Below are positions 45,985-57,273 of a stretch of 64,000 bases of DNA, piece by piece (the first letter of the stretch is position 1; the number at the start of each line of letters is the position of its first letter). Below the pieces are notes generated by a model that made no database searches, was not told where the DNA came from, and was given only the letters and a program-made list of their open reading frames with translations. This DNA is from Bisporella sp. PMI_857 (taxonomy: Eukaryota; Ascomycota; Leotiomycetes; Helotiales; Helotiaceae): NCBI GenBank assembly GCA_021307315.1, contig JAJSPD010000005.1, positions 992,001-1,056,000 on the forward strand. Direction: 5' to 3'. The translations under genes and the position numbers were made by a program.

Positions 45985-48962
45985 CTAGTCAAGGACGATT
46001 ATGCGCTGTTCTGGTTGTCGGGAATTGGAAGTTGACCGCGTATTGGGCAGTCGTCGCTGCTGGATTGGCAAGCGTGACTCTATAGGTCGATATTGTACTG
46101 CATTTGAGCTACTCTGTTCGTATGGGATGGAGTGTCGAAAGCCTTCTCGATCGTATCTAAAAATAAAATGGCATAATGGTTAGCAGATGTTCTAGATTGG
46201 TATATTTCAATGGCGACATCAAACTGCCGAAGAAAACAGTTTGAAGATGATCAGACCTACCCTGATCCTTCATGAAATCGTGCAGGCGATCTCTCTGATG
46301 CATGATTATAAGGCAGAAACGACCTATTTGTGTGATCCTCATAGTGGGGGGCGACTCTATCTTGACTAATGAAAGATGGCTGAGAATTTTCAACTCGGAT
46401 ATGAGAGAAATTATCAATGAAAGCTTGATTTGCGCCATTTCTGGGCTGCGGAGAAGCATGGCCATGTAAAGGGACCCTGTTATGAGGAGCAAGCGGCGGT
46501 GGGTGACGCGGCTCTGACAAATTTCTATGTTTATTTGGATGGTTGTCTTGAAGTGCCACTAATCGTGGATTCTCTATCTTACGCCGTTCTGGCTCACTCC
46601 TCTCATACCCATAAGCGGAAGTTTGGGATTTCTGCGTGAAATAAATATCATCCGCGGGTGTAGCATCGTAAATAGGAATCCGTTGGCCAGAATGAGAAAG
46701 GAAATCTATGGGATGAACAGATGAAGATACAGGCAACTGTGACTGCCTACCAGATTGTGACGCATTTTCATGAACACAACGAGGAGGCTTAGCCTCTGGG
46801 CTGTCGTCGATGACGATAACTCGGCGGGGCGGCGGTGAGAGCATCCGTCGTTCAGCTTGGCCTGGCCGATACGGCTCTTGCTCGCGACCGCTATAAGCCC
46901 GTCGATCACGAAATGCATCGCTTGATGTCTCAATGGAGGGCACGAGCATGTCTTTCAATCCATGGCTTGGAGAGCCGCCCAGTACTAGTGGCGCGTTTAG
47001 CTCCCTACCTAGAGATGAATGTGCGGCATGCCGAGACGATTCCTGTTCATAGTACATAGAAGGTTTAGTGAGTACTCTGGCCGTTACCTCTTCCCTTTGG
47101 GCAGGATATGCCCTGGGCTCTTCTCGTGGATGCGAGTACGTCGCGTATGGATGTTGTGAACTCTCTTGTGGTACGCGTCCTAGGCTGTATTGACTATAAT
47201 GCGTGAATCAGTATGCTGACAGACGATGCCGCTGAGTGCTAACTTACTCTTGATACATATGTACACTGGTCGGGTAGCTTGTGTGAGCACTAGATTGCGA
47301 GGTGTGCTGCATCATGTTCCTTGAGCCGTAGGAATTACCCTGGGCGAGATCTCTATTAGGTGGGTAGCCATCAAAAATGGTTGTGTGATGGTTTCGCCTA
47401 TTGACGGCTTCATCCCAGGCCGCTTGGTAGCGTTTAAAGCCTCGCTGGCTCCTATGTCCATGAACCTGTGGTTTACTTAAGCCTTTTTGCACAAAGTTTA
47501 TCACGGGCTCAGGCTTAAATTCTAAAGTTAGTAGGTGATATATGTTACATATGAGCTTTGTTTGAGAGATTTAGCTCGCATAAACCAGATCTCTTCGAAT
47601 CTCTTCGATTCTCTCCCATCGATAGGATCACGAAATGATAGAGTTTAAAGCGACGCAAGCCATAGTCAGGGAGATTACTTACCTTCTTCTGCACAGGGAC
47701 AAGGCGTGCTATATTTGACAGACGTTGCGGCGGGTCCGGCTGATGAGCCATAATGATGTCCGAGTCTGTAGATGATAGGTCACCTTCATCATCGGAGCTA
47801 TCATCGTCCTCTTCAGAACTATCATCAGAGTCTTCTGAGTCGGAGATGACAACTATCTCTCTGAGAATCTCGTCCATCTGATCTCGGCCAGTCTCTTCAT
47901 CTCCGCGCCATTTTATGATGAAATCTAAGCACACCGGCTCCACGACTTTGCGAGCGTTCTCCCATGTCGTTTCTTTGAGGAGTAAATCGTACCTTGTATG
48001 CGTATGTCTGATATGGGCGAGAACTGCAAGCTGAACGCGCCGAGATAAGGGAAGATCAACTTGAAGGCCGACGACAGGCACACCCTTGAACGCGGATCCC
48101 TACGAAGTTTCCAATTAGCGAGTGAACATCGCCATTTCCTGAGCGCTTACCAGTTTGAAAGCGTGGTCGATAATCATTTGCCTGTCGGTATTTGGTATCC
48201 TGGGAAACAGATCTCGAATAGCAGCATCGGCTTGTTTATTTATCTCTTCCTGTGTCTTGGGAATGGGTGCAGTAGTTGTTGAGGTAATTGTCTCTCCAAC
48301 CAAGTTCCGGGCTTCGTCAACTATATATTCTCTAAAATGATATCCAGTTCGATGTACATGTTCTGATATTTTAGACATTTTCTCGTTCGATTCCTGAATG
48401 AATTAGAATCGCTCACAAAGCTGGGTAGATGCGTGAAGGAAGCGAATACCGAGACAATGAAAATCATAGCGTCTTGTTCTCTGGAAAGCTCTTTGCATTT
48501 GTTCGTCATGATAGGATCTCCTATAGGCACAAATTTGTAACCGGGCGGCGGCTCCGTGTTTTTGGTCACCTTTAAAAGTGTCAGGTTCTTGAATGAGTAG
48601 AGAGAAAATACTGGTACCTGGAACTCTAATTTCTTCTCCTTCTTCTCCGTGTTCTCGGCAAATTCAAAATAAGAGTGATACTTGGACTTGGGTGCATCCA
48701 ACTTAGCTACCAAATTGGATGGTGGTGGCACTGCCCACTGTTCTCTTGTAATGCGCTTCTCATGCTTGCGCTTCTGTGTCTTTGTAGCACGTCTTAATTC
48801 TCGCAGTCTTTTTTTTTCTGATTGGTGTGCACTTTCTACACCATTTGCGTTCTGGCCAGCAGCCTTTGCAGCTTTTTTGATGGCCTTACTGTTGGCAGCA
48901 CGGTTTCCACCAACAGCCTTCACAGCTTTGGAGCCTTTCTTCTCCTTTGATTTTTTCCCCAT
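45985..48962 (-). CDS. DUF2293-domain protein with long disordered tail and SIM-like motifs
   Basis: Seven exons: 48962-48618, 48569-48450, 48393-48151, 48099-47683, 47513-47248, 47193-46261 and 46156-45985, about 831 aa; six introns with clean phases. The start is very basic (MGKKSKEKKGSKAVKA...), likely nuclear/nucleolar. V-TKNTEPPPGYKFVPIGDP begins the fungal DUF2293 architecture; DLFPRIPNTDRQMIIDHAFK and LPLSRRVQLAVLAHIRHTHT then YDLLLKETTWENARKVVEP and FIIKWRG form the DUF2293 domain. Next come an acidic Ser-rich segment and 450 residues of low-complexity Pro/His/Ser/Arg/Gln sequence. Three hydrophobic-acidic motifs stand out: IVVISDSED (about 318), VIVIDDSPE (about 589) and RIIVLD as the last six residues. 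Reading through the sixth donor would end the protein at 46257 as EGSG; the last exon was added because its frame is fully open. Function unknown. Confidence 0.82.
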
Positions 48963-49719
48963 GATAGTTGCTCAACTTACCATCGCTTACATGTATCAGT
49001 GCACTCACAAAAATATATAGTGCTCTACAATAGCTTGTAGTAAGGATTTATCACAAAGGTCAGTTGTGGGACGGAAATAGTTGTCGGTAGGTTGGGAAGC
49101 GTCGTCTGCTGCATAAGAAGTTGTGGCTGGTAGAATCGACGCTAAGACATAGCGCTAAGCCTTGTTAGGACCGAGTCACATGGAGTATTGATATGAACAC
49201 CAACATAGCGTATACATTTACCTTCGATCAAAATTGGCCAGGACATCTTCCAGTATAATATCCTTTCACATGCGCAACCTAATCAATAGATGTGTCGCTG
49301 TGCAAGTGCACAGAACTCTCTGTTTGCTGTTCCAAAGTGTTAGTTGCAATTATTACAAAAATTACAAGTTTGTTCAAGTTTCGTTCTCCAACCATTTCTA
49401 GATCATACATACTGCTTAGTCTGTCACGCATTAACCGTTCGGTTTCATGACTGCGCAATTCGTTCATGGATCTGGTGTAACAACAAGTAGTTGTAACAAG
49501 CACGAGACCCGGGCTATGGTGGTCCTCACAACTCAAAAATCGCTAAAGATAGTGAAGATTCTTCGGGGTTGCATACTTCCAAATGTGCCAATTTCCTTGT
49601 TTGAGTTCAGAAGCTCTTTCTGAAATGCTAATTACACCTACAATCCCATCCTGGGTCCGTGAAAATGAAATTATGTACCAAAACTGCCTCAGAGATCGAA
49701 AGTCCATCAATGGCCCTTT
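48963..49719. other. Intergenic, no gene seen
   Basis: Promoter side of the DUF2293 gene and 3' side of the carrier gene. Only non-conserved ORFs. Confidence 0.6.
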
Positions 49720-51007
49720 CTAACCTTCCAATGCATTTATCTTTTTCTTGATGAACTCGAAGGATGAAAAGAAGATCGAATTTACAACGCAAGAACGTCC
49801 CATAGAAACCCCTAAGCCACGGTACATCGTCTTATTGAAGAATTGAATCTTTGGTGCTTTCTTGACTGCCTCCCCTTTGCAAGATGTAAGACAGTTTCGC
49901 TGGTAGATACTCTTTGCTGAATCAATTGGGTAGATGAGAGCCCAGCTTGCAACGCCACACAGTCCGCCAGCGATGACCACAGCAAATGGATTTGTAGGAG
50001 AGCGATCACCGCGATAAGTGGTTAGAAGCTGCTTACTGCTCTCATATGTCATGAAGTATATCGCAGTTCCGAGCGTGTCCCGCACTGCAAGGTATTAGTC
50101 ACTTGATCCCAATAAGCTTTGAGTCACCACGAGTTTTCCATACACACGGTAACAGGGCAATTTCATTGGGAAATTCCGCAGAAAAAGGAGTGACCTTACG
50201 AAGATGAAGACCAAATCCTGAATAAAGACCCATAAATCCTCTATGCTTGATAATGTTTTTGGCAGTCTTGAAAGTTCCCTTATTTTGATATGAAGCAGCA
50301 ACAGCTCTGGTATTCACAGTATTCACTGGATCAGACATGCTCGAGGCATTGATGCTTGTGGCAGTGCGATCCGCCATTAAAACAGAAACCTGCGCGCTCA
50401 GTTTTGTCAATTCGAAAGGACCTGGAGAATTATTAGCACATGGTACACCTCCACATAGATAAATTTACATACATGCAACGAGTGTGATGAAGGAGCCCGC
50501 TGTTGCTCCAGCGGCTCCAAAACATGCGAGCGTTGAGAAGTTGGGATGCGTTCCTAGAGTGTTTACATGGACTAGGGGATCGATACCGAAATTGCGTTTG
50601 AACCATGCAGCATAGTTGTATTTAGACTGCTGATATACGGAGAAAGATATAGTGCGAACCAGGGTGACACTTGCCATGGGGGCTGTTACTCCTCGAAAGA
50701 AACCTTTGAAGCTCTCGGTCTGGTATGTGTGCCGTACACAATCCGTAAAGTTGGCATACTTATAAGTCTGCATACGAGTCTTCACCGAGTCCAATGGAAA
50801 CTACGCAGCGTTAACTCCAGCTACCTGTGAGCTGATTAGGAATATACTAACAGCTGCGAAGGTAGACAAGAGACTGCTGACAGATGCAGCAATCTCAGTC
50901 CTATAACGCTTCGGCCAGATCTTCTGATCTCTTTCTCTACGCGACTGCAAATCTTTTAGCTGATCTGGTTGTATTCCATCTTGCTGGCCAGGCTGATGAC
51001 TCCCCAT
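49720..51007 (-). CDS. Mitochondrial carrier family (SLC25) transporter
   Basis: Four exons: 51007-50852, 50800-50473, 50421-50200 and 50084-49720, about 356 aa. Three carrier repeats are visible. Repeat 1: FPLDSVKTRMQTYKY (P-x-D-x-x-K signature), repeat 2: CPFELTKLSAQVSV (E replaces D, as is common), repeat 3: YPIDSAKSIYQRN. In between are GFFRGVTAPMASVTLVRTIS, GFMGLYSGFGLHLLRDTLGT, AIYFMTYESSKQLL and MYRGLGVSMGRSCVVNSIFF. Inner-membrane solute exchanger; substrate cannot be named by eye. There is an insert (LMADRTATSINASSMSDPVN) on the matrix side of repeat 2. Intron 1 removes a TAG between STFAA and FPLDS; introns are 51, 51 and 115 nt. The start at MGSHQPG was preferred over one 33 nt further up. 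Confidence 0.9.
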
Positions 51008-52154
51008 AGTCGTGTCGCAGAACTGGCAGACAATGGTCAATAGACCAAGGTCCTCAACGCGATAAGGGCGTCAGCCGAAGATAGTCCATGAAGACTCCTT
51101 CCTATTCCCTAGGAGAATGGAGGAGTTGGACTGCTTGATTTGCAGCTTCAAGAGTATAGTAGCTCGCGGGAAGTTAGTTGAAATAGGTTGGTGATGTTAA
51201 TGTTTAGCTTGAGGTTGCGGGGTTGTTTTTGGATGTTGGAGCACCCCTGTTTTTATGAGATCACTGCCCATTCCCGTTAGTTGCCGCAGGAAGCGAACAG
51301 CGCGAAATATTGCGAGGCTCGCGAGCCCGCTGGAGTGCGATAGAGTGCAATGAAGCGTGGCTCTCGTATGTGTATCAAGATGTCATAGGATTTTGTTTGG
51401 GCTATGTTACACTAGCGGTATACGTTGCAATTAGAACCATATATGGACTTGGAAGATTACGGGCCTCCGTAGCAAAGGTACTCTGCCTCCAATAGCCAAT
51501 GTCTTGGCTACTCCATGGCATTCTTGAGAAGAAATGTCAAAACTTCTTCAAATGCGTGAAATATATGGGGAATTTTGAGATGATGCAGATATGATATGAA
51601 ATTCCCAGCACAAAATGGAGAAGCAGATGCATTTAGATGTCCTTCCTTCAAAACTTGTCGAGAGGTATATATATGGCTACCTGAATTTGTACGGAACGAT
51701 TCTCATAGCAGAGCCTAACTCTTGAAAGAAGGTACAAGCACATGCGTCCTCCAAGCATGCCAACACGTTCCATATGTGTGACATGTCCTCTCTTGTAGTC
51801 TCAGCAGACATGGAAAACCCCCACCACCAGTCCGTTTCAGTGTTTATCACTGTTGCCAAGTGTTTCCGCTTTCGTCCTCTGCCAAGATCACGGAAATCCC
51901 CTTCCTAGGCACTTAGCAGATAGTAATCATAGCGAAACATCTTCTTTTCTACGTCAGGAAAATGCTGCTCCATAAGACGGCTACTCAGAACAGCGCTTGA
52001 AGAAGCCAGATTGGTGCCTACTAACAGTAAACATTATGTCTTCCGTTCGGATCTTGGTTGTAGTTCCGTCTCACCCATTTGCCAACAAGAATAACTCAGC
52101 GCAAACATAATCCCATGTTATCATTCAGCATGGCGATTGTCATATCGTAATGGT
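51008..52154. other. Intergenic, no gene seen
   Basis: 1.1 kb between the carrier gene start and the LYR gene end. Short ORFs only; no motif recognised. Confidence 0.6.
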
Positions 52155-52515
52155 TCATCGAATCTTTTTGAATTTCCGCGCGTCCTTGTCTCCTACATGC
52201 CTGAAAGTTAATGTCATCCTCAAAAACGGAGCTTCGATCCTACCTTAGTCGTTGTCTTCTCCCCCGATTGATTAACAGAAGATTCTTGACAAGCCGGTGC
52301 TCAATTCCTGCTTCCTTTGTAGCTAAGCGCAGAAATTCTACCGTATTGTTAACCTTTTGCTGGTCGAACTTTGATGAATCTTCATTCCGAAATGCATCCC
52401 TCAATTGATCCCTTGCAGTAAATCTTGCTGGCTTCGAGAACTGAACAGCATGTAGAAGACCACGATAGAGATGGCGATAGGCGTGGATTATTTGCTGCGG
52501 GCTTGCTGTTGGCAT
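52155..52515 (-). CDS. LYR-motif mitochondrial protein
   Basis: Two exons, 52515-52244 and 52200-52155, about 105 aa. QIIHAYRHLYRGLLHAVQFS carries the LYR tripeptide followed by the usual basic/aromatic helix, then RFTARDQLRDAFRNED, NNTVEFLRLATKEAGIEHRL and VKNLLLINRGRRQRL. LYR proteins are small helical factors that assist assembly of respiratory complexes, Fe-S delivery or mitoribosomes; which one applies here is unknown. The 43-nt intron (GTAGGA...TTTCAG) leads to a basic tail (HVGDKDARKFKKIR); without it the protein ends at RLR. The start at MPTASPQQ is more typical than the upstream one at 52590. Divergent from the CHY-RING gene, 188 nt apart. Confidence 0.8.
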
Positions 52516-52703
52516 CTCCAATGCTGAGTGGTCCAGTCTGGTGCAAATGTGAGGTTGAAGTACAACTACAGGGATTCTGTAGGGCGTCATCGGTGCGGGG
52601 CCTGCTATTGCTCCATCGAATCGGGAATCTACAGAGGAATTTCACACCACTCCCTATGAACTAGATAAACACCAATGTTGCAAAAATCTTTCATGATTAC
52701 CAA

Positions 52704-54876
52704 ATGAGCTACGTGTCGGATTTTCTTATAAGTCCGGTTCTTCGACAAGCTCGTCGCTTTTCTCGTTCTCAAACACACGGTGAGCAGCTTGAGCAGCGAA
52801 CCTCCCCAGATAGGAATAACGATGAGATCGCATCTGGGGACATAGCCCAAGGCGTGGAGGTTTCAAATGGCAATAATATCACTGGGACTATATCCGATGC
52901 TTCAATGTCTGGAGAGCCGCTAACGTCATCGCCTGTGGAAGAACACGGAGCTCTTGAAGACGAATTGGAACATCTTGAGGGTATTCGAGCTTCGGCACAA
53001 AGTGAGCCTGGGTTGCCCACATCCTTACAGGGACTGCCTCTGCGGGTAGATTCTCTCAGATTGAATCGAGATTACATGGACTATGAGATGTCAGACAATC
53101 CGTCATTCGGAATACTTCGTTCGGGCTCAAGCACTTACAACAGCCAGAATGCTGTTAGCGCTAGAATGAGTCCCGCAGAAGGTCCGTCGCGCAGGTCCAC
53201 CCTCGAAGGAACACACTCTAGTCTCGTTGCGAGGCGCAGAAATAGCTCGCTGCCAGCCGACGATGGTATGGGTGTCCTGCGGCAACAGATAGTTAGCATA
53301 CAGGCTATGGATGCGCCACAGGAGCAGAAGGCTCACTTGATGCATCAATTACTCTGTCAAGGATATACCCAAAGCAAAGAACTTCTTAAGGTTGGGAACG
53401 AGTCGCATGTGCAACCTCCTACGAACATGATTAGCCAACAACATCCTATTACTTCGGCATCCCTAAGCTCATTCATATGGCAGATGAATGGATCAACAGA
53501 TAATGCGGTACCAATTCAGCAACATGTATTCCATTTATCACCAGAAGACTTGAAACAAACCTTCGCCCCATCAGAGACTCCCGATTTCGATGAGGACAGC
53601 GTGGTTCGTGTTACCAGCAATCAAAATCCCATATTAGGCTGCATTCATTACAAGAGAAACGTGAAATTACAGTGCTCAACATGTGATCGCTGGTATACTT
53701 GCCGATTATGCCATGACGAGGCTGAGGACCACGTTCTCGTTCGGAAAGCCACCAAGAATATGTTATGCATGCTCTGCAGTTATGCCCAAGCTGCTGGAGA
53801 ACATTGTGTGGGATGCGGAGAAAGAACGGCATGGTACTACTGTGACGTTTGTAAACTATGGGACAATGACCCAAATAAGAGCATATACCACTGTAATGAC
53901 TGTGGAATATGTAGGAAGGGACGTGGCCTTGGAAAAGATTTTTTTCATTGCAAAGTAAGCCTCTTCCTTATATTCGCGAGAATGATCCTAATAGTCATAG
54001 ACATGTGGAGTTTGTATGTCCATGTCAAATGAGCACTCGCACAAATGCATTGAGCGAGTATCCGACTGCGACTGCCCCATCTGTGGAGAATACATGTTTA
54101 CCTCTCCGCGACCTGTTGTGTTTATGCTTTGTGGCCATTCCATCCACCAAACATGTTATTATGAGCATATGAAATCCTCTTACAAGTGCCCCATATGCAG
54201 TAAAAGCACAGTAAATATGGAGACACAATTTAGAAATTTGGACAGAGCCATTGATAATCAACCTATGCCACCCCAGTTTCAGGATACGAAGGCAATGGTC
54301 TCATGCAACGATTGCTATGCAAAAAGTGCTGTTAAGTACCACTGGCTTGGGCTTAAGTGCGCTATCTGCGACTCGTACAATACAGTTCAGCTATCGATTT
54401 TGAGCGATCCTGCCGTGGAAGTTCCAGTCCCGGAAACACGAGAATCTGATCATACCACTCTCCCGGCAGCAGCTATTGGAGTGCCTTCAGTTACGGCTAT
54501 TCCCTCTATTAATTCGCGCCCGAGGAGGCACTCTTCTCATCTCCATATACCACGACCGTCCCCGGAGGATTCTGATCTATTCTCATCTTACCATGTACCG
54601 TCACGTCTTGGCAGATCTGTATCTCCAGTTCGCGTTCCGGGTCTCTTTGCTGACGTATCAGCTGTGAGTGCTGAGACTGACGAGTCAGAGGACGATAGCC
54701 TTGACTTTTGGGGAAGAGACGAGCTCCGAAGCATAACTTCTGCTGAGCTTGTCGATGATGAACTGGGTATGGACGACGAAGATGACTCCGATGACTCCGC
54801 GTCAATACAAGATGACGAATGCGATGACGACGATGGTGACGATGAGGACCAATTTGAATTGTTGGGACATCCTTAA
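52704..54876 (+). CDS. CHY/CTCHY/RING zinc-finger ubiquitin ligase (Pirh2-like)
   Basis: Two exons, 52704-53954 and 54001-54876, about 708 aa. The first 300 residues are low-complexity, Ser/Glu-rich. The CHY zinc finger begins at GCIHYKRNVKLQCSTC (about residue 312) and continues with WYTCRLCHDEAEDH, NMLCMLCSYAQAA and CGERTAWYYCDVCKLWDND. The CTCHY finger HCNDCGICRKGRGLGKDFFH continues across the 46-nt intron as TCGVCMSMSNEHSHKC. The RING reads CDCPICGEYMF, LCGHSIHQTCYYEHM, YKCPICSKS; DTKAMVSCNDCYAKSAVKYH and GLKCAICDSYNT form the rubredoxin-like end. A long Ser/Pro tail ends in a strongly acidic stretch. RCHY1/Pirh2 relatives are E3 ligases; the fungal substrate is unknown. Confidence 0.93.
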
Positions 54877-55370
54877 TTCAATTGGCGTCCTTGATGGAAC
54901 AATTGCTTGCCTTGATCGGATTTTAAACCAGCACATGATTTAATGAATGTAATATACATGTAGTTTTATGATCAGGAGTTTGGATAGCGCAGAGAGGGCG
55001 GGAAACGGGATCATGAAAGCCAATGCATATGAACTCATAAATAATAATATTTGCTTCACTAAATTGACCCGGCTATCGTAACAGCTCCTTATCAGGTATT
55101 CGGTGCTAAGATGATGTCTATTGTTGATCTAGCCATTCAATGCGTCTCGGATAAATCATTCAGCGATATGATACTTTATGGATATACGTGATCCCTGCAT
55201 CCTATATCTTCTCAGGTACGCTCTTACGGTGTCAGTTAACGAAGATTATGGACATCTTATAATTTTCATCTAAGTACGTCCTAAGTTATCTTCATCGCCA
55301 GGGACCCTCCAAGAACGCCATACGCCCAGAAGATCCACACCACACCATACGTTCTCATAGCTTCAATCAC
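54877..55370. other. Convergent 3' intergenic region
   Basis: 494 nt between the CHY-RING gene and MZT1; AT-rich, no gene. Confidence 0.6.
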
Positions 55371-55717
55371 TCAATTCCTAGAACTCGACCGAATCTCCTT
55401 CCTTACCTCCTCGCCCTCCCTCCTCAACTCTCTTACGACAGACTATATCTAGTCAGCCCATCCCCAGCCCTTCCAATCCTCTCGACTACTTACAGCAAGA
55501 GCCTCAGGATTAACGCCATTCTCGATCAGCGAGATACATATCGATAATGTTTCTCGGTCAAGATCCGAGTGCTACGCATTATTAGAATCGTGGTCACGAG
55601 GGAACGTGTGTGGAGGCTGACAAGGAGTGTGGAGATTTCATTGAAGATATCGACGACTTCCTTTGCTTGCTTTGCCTTCTCCTGGCGTTCTTGACGTGCG
55701 TCAGCTTCAGTAGGCAT
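55371..55717 (-). CDS. MZT1: Mitotic-spindle organizing protein 1 (MOZART1)
   Basis: Three small exons: 55717-55622, 55571-55494 and 55442-55371, 81 aa; introns 50 and 51 nt. MZT1 binds the N-termini of gamma-tubulin complex proteins and lets the complex dock at spindle pole bodies. The family core is complete over the exon joins: [15 protein letters not shown], then [20 protein letters not shown] and ALA, then [16 protein letters not shown]. The Arg/Glu-rich tail is typical of filamentous fungi. Read without splicing the first exon runs into [10 protein letters not shown] and stops, which hides the gene from simple ORF searches. Lies in tandem with SPC25, 367 nt downstream of its end. Confidence 0.92.
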
Positions 55718-56084
55718 TTTGGGCGGGTTGTGATGTGTGCTTGATATGGTGGTGGAAAGATGTTTGATATGGAGTGTGATGACTAATCATCGCGTTCCTG
55801 AAATTAAACAGGGTAAGTTCTTCGTTACGGCTAGAGTTCCTAATGTTGAGCAGTAGTTAGGCTCTTGTGATACGATAGGCCACCAACAGTGTATCATCTG
55901 GAGTCACTAAGAAAAGGCTACAGTCATGTTGTGCCGCCCTCATATAAAAGAAATTCTCAAAATGCCACGGAATAAACTTTTGCAACGCACAATCCGTCAT
56001 TATCTTCAATGCCTTGAAAAATACACGAGCCTAACCTTGACCACAGCTTATATACAATACATAAGCCATCAATCACTTAACAAA
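55718..56084. promoter_or_regulatory. Intergenic, presumed MZT1 promoter
   Basis: 367 nt between the SPC25 stop and the MZT1 start on the same strand. No distinct motif recognised. Confidence 0.4.
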
Positions 56085-56911
56085 CTATTCATTCATGGCC
56101 TCAACAAAAAGCTCCCTCATTCCCTTGAGTAGAAATCGTAGATCCCTAGTCTCATTCAACTTATCTAGAACTCGCTCCATCTTCTCCTTCTCCAGCTTGG
56201 GCTTGCAAGACCGGATTTCATATTCTCGCTTCGAAGTGTCCAACTCGAACCACGCTTCCCGAGTCCAGTCGCGATCGTCAATATGAGTAAAACCAAATTT
56301 CAGTCGATCATTGAGTCCTGCCCCATCCATCAACAAACCCAAGTTTGAGGTCCAAAAATCAAGTTCCGGAATGTTGAAACGTGATTGTGCATCAATATGT
56401 TTCGCATGCGCACGCTGTGCCGCCAAGCGGGCGTCAATTTGCTTCTGAGTGTCTGCAATCTGCTGCTTCAACGTCTCTCGAGTCGCATTCTGTGCATCTC
56501 GTTGTGCGGTGAGGGACGCAATGGCGGCTTGCATTTCGTTCGTCTCTGCAGCTTCCTTGGCCAAGGTCTGCTGGTGCGTGTTTGTTTTCAGGGATAGTAT
56601 TTCAATATCTTTCTTCTTCATACGCTGATCCTCTACAGTTGTGTTAGTTTTTGTGGATATCCATTGATATGAGCCTTACCCTGAAGCTCTGCGACATTCA
56701 TGCGAAACTGATTCCTCTCCTCCAAAACCCGTTTGCGCCCCTGTTCGATGAAATTGTCGAATCTAATGGTAAATTTGGCCATGCGATCGCGTAGGTCATC
56801 AAACCCAAAATTGATATTTGGGAGGGAGTCTGCCATTGATGGCGCGTCTGCCGATGAAAGCGGAGGGCGCATTGTGCTCGTCGAAAGGGATGGCTCGAAT
56901 GTTGAAGACAT
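56085..56911 (-). CDS. SPC25: Kinetochore protein Spc25 (NDC80 complex)
   Basis: Two exons, 56911-56680 and 56632-56085, about 259 aa. Spc25 pairs with Spc24 to link the microtubule-binding Ndc80-Nuf2 dimer to the inner kinetochore. The N-terminal part after MSSTFEPSLSTSTMRPPLSS holds LPNINFGFDDLRDRMAKFTI, a family marker. A long coiled coil follows (IEILSLKTNTHQQTLAKEAA, TAQRDAQNATRETLKQQIAD). The globular RWD-like end is NIPELDFWTSNLGLLMDGAG, LKFGFTHIDDRDWTREAWFE and KMERVLDKLNETRDLRFLLK. The 47-nt intron is GTAAGG...CTAAC...TGTAG. The ATG at 56911 was chosen; a frame extends further up but its residues look non-conserved. Confidence 0.92.
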
Positions 56912-57273
56912 TTTGCAATTTGTGATAGATGAGCTTTTTGTGTCAAGAGCTGGGCAAGTGGTAAGAGTTACTGAATCAAAGCTGGCGAGCGCGATGGTAT
57001 TGCATGGAGGTTGTTGATGAAATTCGCAGTTGGCATGGAAACCATCTATGCAGCGTGGTGCCAAGAGCGGGGCTTCAATTTATCATCCAAGCTTTAGCGG
57101 GTTCTTGTGTGTAACTCGACAAATTTTGGAAACAAACTTTATCTATAATTCATGTTCCATATGAATCAGCTCTTACGATTGGTTTCTCCAGCCTGTTCTG
57201 TCTGGGTCTAATCTAGGGCCTGTGATCGCTATGTATCAAATGGAAGAGACCACAGTACACAAACCTAAGCCTA
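56912..57273. promoter_or_regulatory. Divergent promoter region SPC25 / RRN6
   Basis: 362 nt between two divergent starts; must contain both promoters. No motif assigned. Confidence 0.45.
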
